Program-made: the position numbers and the translations under genes
From: Saccoglossus kowalevskii
Lineage: Eukaryota; Hemichordata; Enteropneusta; Harrimaniidae
Assembly: GCF_000003605.2 (NCBI RefSeq)
Contig: NW_003126388.1
Location: 567,903 to 605,220 of the forward strand
DNA length: 37,318 bases
Reading direction: 5' to 3'
Notes under the pieces: generated by a model
What the model saw: the letters and a program-made list of their open reading frames with translations, nothing else
What the model was told of the DNA's origin: nothing
The model's database searches: none
Part shown: piece by piece, positions 21,445 to 31,787 of the stretch
Layout: every line of letters starts with the position of its first letter
Position numbering within the stretch: position 1 is the stretch's first letter

Positions 21445-23909
21445 TCTTGTGTGCACATGTCAGTTTTGAGTGGAGAACTATTTGAGATTTGATAAAGTCA
21501 GGAGTGGCCAACTAATTCAGAGACTGTACTGATTTGAAATAATCTAACTTATGAAGAAGATTTCATTGAATTTCCTCAACTTTAAAGATAACAGATTTCA
21601 CTCTCCCAACCGTAGAAAATCATCACATTCAAATTATTTGTAGTGCCTGACATGTGATGCTTAGGCATTGATTCCACAAGGATTGCAATTGCTGTTAATT
21701 ATGGTTGAAACTAAAATCAATTTTTTTGTCAAAGTTAAGGATTCCCTTCACTTTAAACATGCAGGTGTACTGTGTTTAGTTAGCAGGATTTTGTTCTTCG
21801 TTTGACATGTGTGAACACATGACAGGGTTAAGTATCTATCCAACAAACCTTGCGGTAAACACAAGTAAAAAACAAATATGATTCTATTCAACATTTGAAA
21901 AACATAAATCTTACAAAAGATGTTAATAATAATTAGGTGAAATATGAATAGTGCATCATAGTGTTGGATATAAATTGTAAATGGAATTTAAATTAAACTT
22001 GAAACTTGTGTTGCTGGCTTCTCATGAGAATAATATACAGACTGTATTTGAACACTTAAATGTGAACGACTGATATAATTTTATAAAATAATTCAATTTT
22101 TGGTCTTTGTTTGCTTTTTTTAGAATTGTTGAATTCATGTTTTACATGATCTGCTAATTAAACTTTAATACCACTCTTGGTGTACAAACCACATGCAGGG
22201 GATTATGCATTTACATGCAAGTCCTATCTTGTTACCCAAGTGAATTATTTGCTTCACAAATATTATTGAGAATAAATCAATACTAATTTGATTTTAAAGT
22301 GACAACTGTGACTTTGTGTAAATGTGAGGTGGTCATTACAACAACACTGAAACTATGTAACCAAGTTTAATAGTTTTGTAAACCATTGTTTACTGGCAGA
22401 AATTTAACATGTTACTGAAATTAATGTCCATACTTAAAAATTGAATTACTTTTATTGCTAGTCCCATGATAGTTTCTAAAATGTGTTGCGTCTATGTTGT
22501 CTTAATTTTGCTGCAGTTGAAACTTGTTTTTGAGAAATCTGAGTCACTCAATGAAAAAATAAATGGAAGATAAATGCGTGCGATATACTACATGAACTAC
22601 AAACGTCATAAAACACCTGACAGCAAACTCAGCGGGTGGCTACCAAACTTTCAGCTATTGTGCAGTTTTTTTTTACACACATTTGATGATCAGAAAACCA
22701 TTGTGCACCCTTTCAAGATGAAGACATTCTTATTAATTTCCAGGGTGAAAGGTCACAATAAATCACCTTGTCAACAGCTGTTCATTGATATTTGACTGCA
22801 CTCTGCAGTAATGTCTAATGCTATTAGCATGCATTGCCGACTTAAAATCCGGGATAACTATTGAGGAGTTCTTTAAGATTTCTTTCTCTTTTTCTGTTTT
22901 GTTTAACATATTATATATTTTTACCTAATAATACTAGATGCGTAGTTGTATGGTAAGAAGCTGGTAGCCATTAGTGTGTGCATGTTGTCAATAGTTTCCC
23001 CCTGTCTAGCCTCTGTCTGGGAAGTATAATTACTGGGTCTGCATGGGTCAAAGGTCAAACTAGTTTCTGAATGCCAGTGACCCTGGCATTATGACCTGTC
23101 CTTTGTTTCACTAAGAGTCACAGCATATGCACAGTAGCTGTTCATTACGCCCACTGCAGTGTTAAATGATGCATGCTACCTGATAGCACATAATTATAGG
23201 GTTTTTAGAAAATAATATTATGATCTGGGGTATTAACCAATCAGTAGTTTAACATCACTTTCCATAGTAAAGATTGTTATGATATAATAAGCTCTGATTA
23301 GACATAATTATATTGTAGGGGTTCCAACTCAATAATATCACCCCTTGGTTGTATGTAATATCCATTTTATTTTATAAATATTAATTTTTCTGCTTTTTTT
23401 TTTTTAATTTTAAAATTGTTATTGAAATATTGCTTTTGTTATTTTTATAAAAATTATGCCCAAAAACAAACATTTTGTTTGTCTTTTTAATTCTTACGCT
23501 TTTCTTATCATTGTCTAGCCAATAGAACTCCCATACATGACAGTATTAACTTTGGATTTAGTAATCGCTAATTCAAAACTTTCTATGGATAAAATGAAAA
23601 ATAAAAAATACATGATAGGAATAGTAATTTTTGTGAGGAACTTAGTTCTAGTCGCACACCAAAGAACAGACAATCTTTTAAGCGATGTCCATAAACAAAC
23701 TACCGATTTAGATTACATAACAAACACTTGCATTTTATTGTCAAAATAATTAATCCTGGATTACACTCATCCCAAGACTTTTCAGAAAAACTCATTTCTG
23801 AGGATTATGAATATTGATTAGTTCCAAGTGTTTGCATATTCTTTAATGATTTAATGACTACTTATGACCCACCTCTAGAACCCACTTGACTTTGTCCCCA
23901 TCATTATTC

Positions 23910-23939
23910 AATAATAATAATAATAATAATAATAATAAT
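23910..23939. repeat. Microsatellite (AAT)10
   Basis: Ten perfect AAT units lie in intron 1, likely length-polymorphic. No element is evident around it. Confidence 0.95.
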
Positions 23940-24410
23940 TTTATTGGTATGATGACCCTCCTGGTTGATGTGACATACATTTTCAAACTCGATTATTAAA
24001 ATGCTGTATCTTCATTATCTTTGAGACTCTGTTATGTCCTTCAATTAATCCTTCCTTTTCGGGTTGTCTTCATTCTAACCCTCCATACTGCCTTCCATAA
24101 GAGTCTTTTCTTTTTGTCTTCCTCACTTTTGTTGAGGTGGTCATAATATTGTAATATCATATTTAGTTGTATTTAGCATCTTTCCAGTTCACTTGTCTTT
24201 GGGTGCACATTTCACAACATATGTGAATAATTAAGTGTCATATCGCATTCAGTGTTTCTGTGCATTGCATTTTTTATTGTTATTATTTTACACCAAATTT
24301 ATTTCAGTTGCCATTTTGTTGGTTTGAATACTTAGTTTTTCTCAGCAAACAACTGCTATTTTGGAACCTCTGACAAAGTTAAAAATAAGTTCTATTCGTA
24401 GAAATAGGTG

Positions 24411-24460
24411 TAGGTTATCTCAGTTGGTTGACATGCTACGTTTCAAGGTGGTGAACATTC
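24411..24460 (+). other. tRNA A-box-like sequence, possible SINE head fragment
   Basis: GTTATCTCAGTTGGTTGACA resembles a tRNA D-arm/A-box (TAGCTCAGTTGGTTAGAGC type). It is followed by an anticodon-arm-like stretch and GGTGGTGAAC, but no B-box (GGTTCGANTCC) follows. It may be a 5'-only remnant of a tRNA-derived SINE or a chance match. It is not a functional tRNA gene. Confidence 0.3.
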
Positions 24461-24528
24461 ATTAAAAAAATAAACTTGCACAGTTTTATGCAATAAGTCC
24501 ACTTTCGGACTTAAAATTAAAATTTGAT

Positions 24529-25103
24529 ATGCTCTTCTGTATTTCTTTCCACTCGTGTAAAATACTGCTCTTGAAAAGCAATAGGCCAGGCATAACTGTG
24601 AGGTTCCAGGGTTTCCAAGAGCAACCAGTGTGATAAAAACACAGCAGGAAATTCCATTGATGTAATTTTTGGCAAACTTTCTAATGTAGTAATGTTGAAT
24701 GCAGGAAAAGGAGTTAATGGATTTCTTATTTAATCTATTGAGAATGAAATATGCTCTCATCTATGAGAAGGGTAATGAGATTTACTCTATTGAGGAGGAA
24801 TTCTCCATTGAAGTAAAAAAGATGTGTAAAGCTATTTGTCAGAAAGATGGAATTGTGTAATGAAGATAGTGATGGTATTGATGTGCCAGGAATGTTTGCA
24901 AATTTGACTAATGGAATGTTTATAGAAAACTCACAAAACAACTTATATACGAGGCTAACCTTTGGTGAAAAATATGCCATTCAAAAAAACCCTCTTTGCC
25001 TTTGCCTTACTCTCTCTCAATCATAATTGGGATGGATGATTTATTTAAGTTTTTATTGCGAGATCATTACTGCGGAAAAGCAGATAATGTAGCTAGTTCA
25101 TAA
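24529..25103 (+). pseudogene. Possible decayed coding sequence (five tiled ORFs in shifting frames)
   Basis: Five + strand ORFs tile this patch almost without gaps: 24529-24633 (34 codons), 24632-24733 (33), 24699-24860 (53), 24847-25026 (59) and 25032-25103 (23). Their frames step +1, +1, +1, -1. The peptides have a protein-like mix, for example LRMKYALIYEKGNEIYS and DVPGMFANLTNGMF. That pattern is what a transposon or gene ORF hit by several indels looks like. Against it, the opposite strand is also fairly open (24443-24760 and 24735-24980), so low stop density alone may explain it. I recognise no domain. Confidence 0.25.
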
Positions 25104-25797
25104 AAGTTATTAAATAAAGTTAAACAAATTTCACTCAATTTGAATGCCAAATTTACACCTGGGAAAAAAGTAAAGATATACAGTCTCTTAGTAGGGGGTC
25201 CTTTAGAGTCATAACCCCGCAATGGGGGGTCCCTTAGAACCACTGATCCAGCAGTGATGATTATGTGGATGAGGATACCTTCGTTTTTCTGAACGGTTAA
25301 TTACGATCCTCAGCTTTGCAAATTTTTATGTAAACATTTGTAAACATTTGTCCGGATTCATTTCAAATTTGAACTCAAAAGAAATGTGTTTCAGGACCCC
25401 AGTACATTCGTTTTGAAGTTTAGTAGACCATGTTTATTTTAATTGTTGATGTAATCCTAGTTTTGTCATCACCATAGTAACTAAACAGAATAAAATGGCA
25501 TGTGAATATTTTCTTTTTGGGAAAAACGTCTTTCTTAGTATAATATCTGAAACTTAAAGTGTAGGATCTATTCTTAGGTCCTAATCACCTTCTGACTGTG
25601 CATTTTAAAATGTGAATGTTTTGAAAATTTGTGGGCAGGAAAGTAGTTCCCCAAGACAGAGCAGATTCCTGTCAAATGATAAACAACAATTGTCAAAAAC
25701 CATGTTATGTGCTCGTAATTATATCACAAAGCTAGTGCAACATAGATGTCAATTCTTGTACACCTGATGCTCATGATTATCTTCTTTTGTTTCCCAG

Positions 25798-25887
25798 GTG
25801 ACGTGGACGATATGCTGATACATTACGTCATATTTGATAACACCAATGCCACAGGTGATATCTTTTTCTACAAAGTCACAGACACAG
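25798..25887 (+). CDS. FREM2: FREM2-like protein, exon 2 (continuation of CSPG repeat 12)
   Basis: This 90-nt exon is flanked by a strong acceptor (TTGTTTCCCAG|GTGACG) and a strong donor (ACAG|GTAAGG). Joined in phase 1 to exon 1 it reads GDVDDMLIHYVIFDNTNATG and then DIFFYKVTDTG. That is the expected second half of CSPG repeat 12, matching the FREM2 pattern FTQ-x-DIDDM...ANAT-D-F.F.V.D as I remember it. It contains one N-glycosylation sequon (NAT). Both ends are phase 1, so skipping it would keep the frame but would remove half of repeat 12. The next exon should begin by completing a Gly codon and lead to the Calx-beta region; it was not found to the right edge. Confidence 0.92.
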
Positions 25888-28800
25888 GTAAGGCTTAGAA
25901 TATTTATACACTTTTTACACACACCAATACTTCTTCATGTGAACTCCTTTTGCCGAGATTTGAAGTTACCATACTGGCGATGTCATCCACATTTTTAAGT
26001 GTCAGTCACTCATCATTCCATATATTTACGTTTTTTACCACTTGAATGTCTTATAAATGTTATGGATTACAAGATGGACGTTACGCAGCCAATAGGACTG
26101 TTATTATAAAGATGGGCCATTTTGAAAAAATTACCTTCCTCCTAAGTCGATGTAGTCCTGATACCGAATTGTCTCATCATAAGCCACAGCACGTATTCTT
26201 TTGATTTTTAGTCTTTTGTAAATACTGATGTTTGCACTTTAGCTGCATTAATGTCATGAGTTCAGATTGATTTGTATGCGCGGTATGTATCATTGTTTTG
26301 AAGAGTAATTTGTTGGGTCTACACTCCTCTCTGTGTGGTACAGGGAACAGCTCTCTTAAAACTAGTCGCAGTGGAAAGATTCATGTTTTGGTGAGCCGTA
26401 AAAATATGCATATGTGCAGAACTCGTGATGATAGTGTCACATTAAGGTTCACAGATTTTCATAAAAATTGCAGATTTGATGCACAAATTTGGTATAGAGA
26501 CGTGAAAATAATAAGATCTATACATAATGAAAAAATAAAAAAACAAAAACAAAATAGAACGGTATGTGGGCGGAATTTGAAAAAGGAAGTATATTTGAAT
26601 GACTATGCATCTTGTACCAGGCACCAATTCCGGCCATTGATGTCACTGCTGTCTCTCCTGGCGTTTTTTTTTTTTTTTCGTTTTGGTGCTAATTACATGT
26701 CCAAAAATGCTTTTCAAATCATGTCTGAATGTTTAGAAGGCGGAGCAGACTGTATCCTGATTCATATTTTTCCGGAGTGAGTGTAACGCGCCAAGCACTG
26801 AACCAACACTCAGGTTTAACAATATAGTGTAGTACTCGGTTGGAATGAATAGTTTCACCTGCAAGATGGACATACCGTAATTCGTAAGACCACTCTGATT
26901 TTAATGTTGAGTATTTAATAAGGATATTATAACATAGTTTATTCTGTCTTATATTGTGTCATTAGTAAAATTTTGGTCAAAAATTTAATAAATATGACAA
27001 TAGAATTCATACACACAGTTTGTGCAGTGTTTGTCACATTCAAATTATCATTAGACGTCTTTCATGGAATCTCACTGTTAATTTTGGAGTTTTCTCCTTT
27101 GAATTACTGAATCTGAAAAACTCCCTTCCTATTTATTTAATTTATTATTTATTGGCTTTGCCATAGTTGTCTACTGATCAGTTTGCAAGATCTATATGGT
27201 ATTGCATTGTCTAATTTTCATTAAGATAAGAATGTTCATCTTTTGTAAAACAAACTAGTAATGACACATGAAGGCCATGGGATCATCTGACCAAAGATTC
27301 AGTTTCATGTCCTGTGCATTTTAATTACTTTATGTATCTGTGTAGCATTTGATGCTTAGTTCATATTGAATGTGTTAAATTCATGATATTTTCCCATCTC
27401 TTGGTTTGGCATCCTTAGCTTGGTTGTTAAAGCAAGCATACCACTTAAGTTAGCAATAAAAATATAAATAAGTAGTTCGTCAGAATTATTATAATTTTCA
27501 GGGAAAAATGTTATTAAAAATTCAGTGAAAAAAGCTAATTTAACATCATTTGAATGCCGTTTACCAGTGACATAAACATGTATCATAATTTTGCATGTGC
27601 ATTTTGGTCATTATGCAGTAAAATACTGTCTAAGAATAACTTTTTTGTGATTGGAAAAAAAAACGGACCTGTTTTTTTTATTCGTGTGTTTGATTCCTGA
27701 AATCTGCAACTTCAGTGGTATACTAATTTTGATTGCATTTGTGTATGTATAATCTGTCGCATGTCAAAAATAGAGTAAACCTTTGAATATTAATTGTGCG
27801 TGAAACTCAACAAGGGTTATATTTTGTAGACTCGTTCACTCAATCCATTCATCTATCCAGGTGGCATATTTGAATCTTTTCATTGATATCCTTTTGAAGG
27901 TCAGTCCCGGAAATGCATTTTACATCTGTAACTTCTCTATTCTGTTTATTTTCATAAATTCCCATGCCCTTTCTTCATAGTAAAACTTCCATAGTACACG
28001 CCACCCTGGAGTTCTTCCGTCAACACTACATACTGGTAGTAAATTTGCTTAAATAGAGAGGGATTAGTCTGACATGTAAAATGGGTTTTCCTTAACTTGA
28101 CTTTAATAATTGATTTGTCATATACATTGTACAGTTGTGTGTTTAACTCTTTTTTGGTTAAGTCAGTGTAAAAGTACATTACTACATAGGGCTGACATAA
28201 TTAGGACTAAATGATGCGATAAATGTATAGGTAATAATGTTAGTTGCTGGTTATATACTTTCTGTAGGAAAATCAGAGAAAGATCTCATTTGGAGGTAAT
28301 CTAGTAACAAATCTAGCTCCAGAGTAAAAAAAATAGAGTTTTTCTACCATATCTCCCTGACCCTGAGTTTCTACTCATTAATTAAATACAGTAATACAAA
28401 TTTCAATTGGTTTGTTCAATTTCATTTTGAATATTGCTTAAAAAAAATAAAAAACACAAAAAAGAGAAACTATTTAGAATGCCAAATGAAATTCCCAACG
28501 ACACAAAAACTAAAACCTCTAGACAAATCACAAACATTTTGCTTCTTATTCAGTAATAGGTTATGTGAGACTCACTTGGAGTATGAAAAAAAAAATTAAA
28601 AAGAGAATTGACCATTATTAGATGTACTGTGAATCATTTAAATATTCGTCTTAGTTTTTGACAACATTCACAAAATACTTTTTTTTAAAAAATATTAATG
28701 AATATCTTTAAGCCAATGGAAAACTAGATCCATTAGGTTCAAAAGCAATAAATAAATTGTAGAAAAATACACTGAAATGTAGAAAATGTTGCACCAAAAC

Positions 28801-29110
28801 TTTTGGCGGGAAATTTCATGTCTTTCTAATGGTTGTCTGTAACATTCAATCAGTTGCTTTATATGTACTTTTATTAGAGGTGACATACTGATGGATAAAT
28901 TTATTTGGTAACAAGACAGCCAGTTTGGTTTGGATTGTTACCATAGTTACCTACTTGTTAGTTTATGCTCACCATGAATGACCATAATGCTTTGCTTGAT
29001 AACATAATTGGGGGCTTAGATTCATCTTAGAACAGACTGATCTGCTGCTTATGTTTAGTAAGGGTTGTTTATACCAACTGATAACTACTTCCTGTTCACC
29101 ATTCAAAGGA

Positions 29111-29322
29111 TACTGTAAAATGACTAATTTTCACTGGGTGTAAATTTCGCTGATTTACCATTTCAGGCATATTCAGTGGGTTTTTAAATTCACAGTTTTA
29201 TCATTTAGATAGTGTGTTCTATGCTAAATTTTACATATTCACTGGGTTTTAAATAAGCGCATTTTCCAGTCAGCAAAATAAGCAAAATTGAAACCCAGTG
29301 AATAATTAATCCTTTTACAGTA
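29111..29322. mobile_element. MITE with TACTGTAAAA terminal inverted repeats, about 212 bp
   Basis: The left end reads TACTGTAAAATGACTAATTT followed by TCACTGGGTGTAAATTTCGC. The right end in reverse complement reads TACTGTAAAAGGATTAATTA followed by TTCACTGGGTTTCAATTTTGC. The inverted repeats extend about 45 bp with mismatches and begin at a TA on each side, consistent with a TA target duplication. Inside are further TTCACTGGGTTTT motifs. No ORF is present. The size and structure fit a non-autonomous Tc1/mariner-like element. Confidence 0.8.
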
Positions 29323-29882
29323 TACTAGTAACTCTGGATTCATTGTATTGTGTATTAACCCCACAATCAGTGAATGAATGAATTGCTTATTTGGATTTTT
29401 TTGTACAAGTCCTGACATCTCATTGGTTATTTAAAATAATTCATTCCTCCTGATTGGCTGTTTCAGGCAATCCTGTATTTTAATTGGTTTTGAACTTATT
29501 GGTACATTTTCACAGAGTTTGCTGATTACAGCTCTAGTTCATATGACTATTAAAAATGCCACAACAGAGATGTTGTAATCTATCAATAAGTGTTGGCTGT
29601 CTGTCAATATTCAAAATACATGAATAATTTACGAGATAATATAAAATAATTGTAGCTACCGGTACATATATTAAGTAGGAGAGTATTTCCCCCTTTCCCA
29701 CGATTTGATATTGTAAGTTTTTTTCAACGTTGCTCAGCCATTCAAAATAAAATGAAAAAATTGGTTAGTTTTAAGATGATAAATGAACCTGATTTTTGTT
29801 GTTGATGAAAATCCTCTGTATCTCTCCATTATCACCAGTTTTAAAAAAAAAATTTGATTATTATTTTTTCCTCATGGAGTCA

Positions 29883-30090
29883 TATACTGTGGAATACTTT
29901 ATTTTCGCTGGAATTAATTTTCGCTGAAAAGGCTTTTTGGGCGTTTTGTATGGAATTTATTTTCACTGATTTTTGATGAGTTTAATGTGAAATATAGGAA
30001 AAAAAAGTATATTCGCTGGATTTTACTTTCACGGAACCATCCCTTCAGCGAAAATAAATTCCAAGCGAAAATAAAGTATTCTACAGTATA
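29883..30090. mobile_element. MITE with TACTGTGGAATAC terminal inverted repeats, about 208 bp
   Basis: The left end reads TATACTGTGGAATACTTTAT then TTTCGCTGGAATTAATTTTC. The right end in reverse complement reads TATACTGTAGAATACTTTAT then TTTCGCTTGGAATTTATTTTC. The inverted repeats run about 47 bp with few mismatches, and both ends abut TATA, consistent with a TA target site. It lies 560 bp from the 29111 element and has nearly the same length and the same ACTGT start, so the two may share a transposase source. No ORF. Confidence 0.9.
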
Positions 30091-31640
30091 TTAATTCAGT
30101 AATCAGCACAAAGTAATGTCACATTTATCTAAAAAATTTGGTTTGTTGCTTGCATGGTTGGATTGCACAGTTCAAAAAGATAGGCTTCCAAGGCTGAGAG
30201 CTACTTGATGTGTTTTGGAAATGTCAAGTTCAACAGCCATGATATTGCAACTCATTAGAATGTATAATTTATTTTATAAGTGGGGATTTATCATATCTCT
30301 ATCCATACATAGCATTCCAATGTCAATCTATCTGTATTGGTATGTCAGTCTGTTCATCTACGGTATTCTGGTCTTTAGTACTTCTCTTATCTAACATGTG
30401 CTACTTATAGGTTTCACTCCATTAAATATTCTGCAGTCCTAAATGCAACTTGAAGGACAGTGAATTAAGCTTCATTACTCCAGATATCTCATGACCTAAT
30501 TAGTATAATATATTGAAATATATAGTAGGTAATCAGAGTGATTAATTGGTTAATTGGAAATTTCCCTTCTGAGTTGCCATTGTACTAATCACAATGCATA
30601 GTAGTCTGGGGTATAACAGAAAGCTCGAAATGAACACTTTTGCTTTTACTTTTTTGTATCATAATGGCCATGTAATTGATGTGGGTCCCATGATACGTAT
30701 GCAGCATGTGTAGAATACTTAGTTTCTTTAAATAAGCACTGCACTTTTGTGCTTTATGTAGTGCATGAAAATTTGCACAAAAAAACATTGTCCATTATTT
30801 TGTCTCTGTCACTTGACTGAACTTCATTCCCCGGTATCATTATGTGAAAAATTCAACTCTAATTTGTATGCGAATTCCTGTCTGGGGGAAAATTCATGTT
30901 ACTGCATATAGTGAGTGTTGGTTTCCGGTGTGTTCTGTGCTACTGTAATTGTGGCATGTACATGTAGTGTTGTTGTATGCATTCCTTTTTCACTGTGAGA
31001 CAGTATATTGCAGTGGAATTTGTAATGTTCTTTCTTTGGTACAAGACAAATGAGGTCACATATTTTATGAAGAGGTTCACGCAACTAGTATTTAATAGTT
31101 GTATTTAGTTGTGGGATTCAATGTGGTTTCCAATGTGCAGTTTTATTCTAATTTCGGTAATCTACCGTATCTCTAAAATGAATTTGAAGGGATTAAAATA
31201 ATTGAAGCTCTACTGTTAACTATATTTTATTGGGCCCTTGTGAATAATTTGGGTTAATCACCTACTACTGTAATAGTTACAGTATTTCTCAGATTACTGG
31301 GATTCATATATCTCAGGAAAGTTACTGAACATTTCCATAAATACACTTTGTAATCAAATTGAGTTTGATTGAATTTTCAGCATCTTAGGGAGTATCATGT
31401 TTCACAAGCCAGATTTTGTGATCAATATTTCCAATCCAACTTTACTTTAAAAAAAAAGTTTTTATGTTATATACAGCATTAAATGTTTAAAATCTTTTTG
31501 CGATCTGACACATACATCTCACAAATTTGAATTTGGTTAATTGCCCAACTGGTTTTGGATGTTAAATACAAATTGTAGTGCAGATTATTAGCTTAAATAT
31601 TTTGTATGTACACTCATTACTGCCACATTTCAATTTTAAA

Positions 31641-31787
31641 GGGTAGGTTGACAGTCCCTGGGATTGCCCCATGGCACTGTGGGACACCAATGTTCGTTGC
31701 GTATAGGTCGTATCTATCACTGTCATACATGTTCATTAAAAGGGTTGATGTCAATCCTTGGGATTACCCCATGGCATTGTGGGTCAC
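31641..31787. repeat. Two-copy direct repeat, period about 101 bp
   Basis: GGGATTGCCCCATGGCACTG in copy 1 (about 31660-31679) recurs as GGGATTACCCCATGGCATTG in copy 2 (about 31760-31779). The similarity covers about 46 bp at 31641-31687 and 31742-31787. Short open frames across it (31606-31851 and 31664-31864) follow from the repeat and have no other support as genes. Confidence 0.75.

Larger units (their letters stand above)
7982..25797 (+). other. Intron 1 (17.8 kb)
   Basis: This intron separates exon 1 from the 90-nt exon 2 and needs no intervening exon, because the protein reads continuously across the junction. It ends with a strong pyrimidine tract and acceptor, CTTCTTTTGTTTCCCAG. It is AT-rich with frequent stops in all frames; open frames inside it (70-105 codons at most) show no recognisable domain. 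Listed separately are a C-rich tract, homopolymer runs, element copies, an AAT microsatellite, a tRNA-like A-box and a tiled ORF patch. I see nothing else in the remaining sequence. Confidence 0.85.

Noticed and set aside
24443-24980. Two minus-strand frames (105 and 81 codons)
   Set aside because: No recognisable domain; they overlap the tiled + strand ORFs and show only that the patch is poor in stops on both strands.
26298-26780. 160-codon + strand frame in intron 2
   Set aside because: Low-complexity Lys/Arg-rich content, a poly-Phe stretch from a T run, no recognisable domain and no splice context; probably chance.
31546-31600. AAC TGG TTT TGG segment recalling the FREM2 N-W-x-W motif
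   Set aside because: An in-frame TAA lies just upstream and a stop follows soon after, with no acceptor; chance resemblance.
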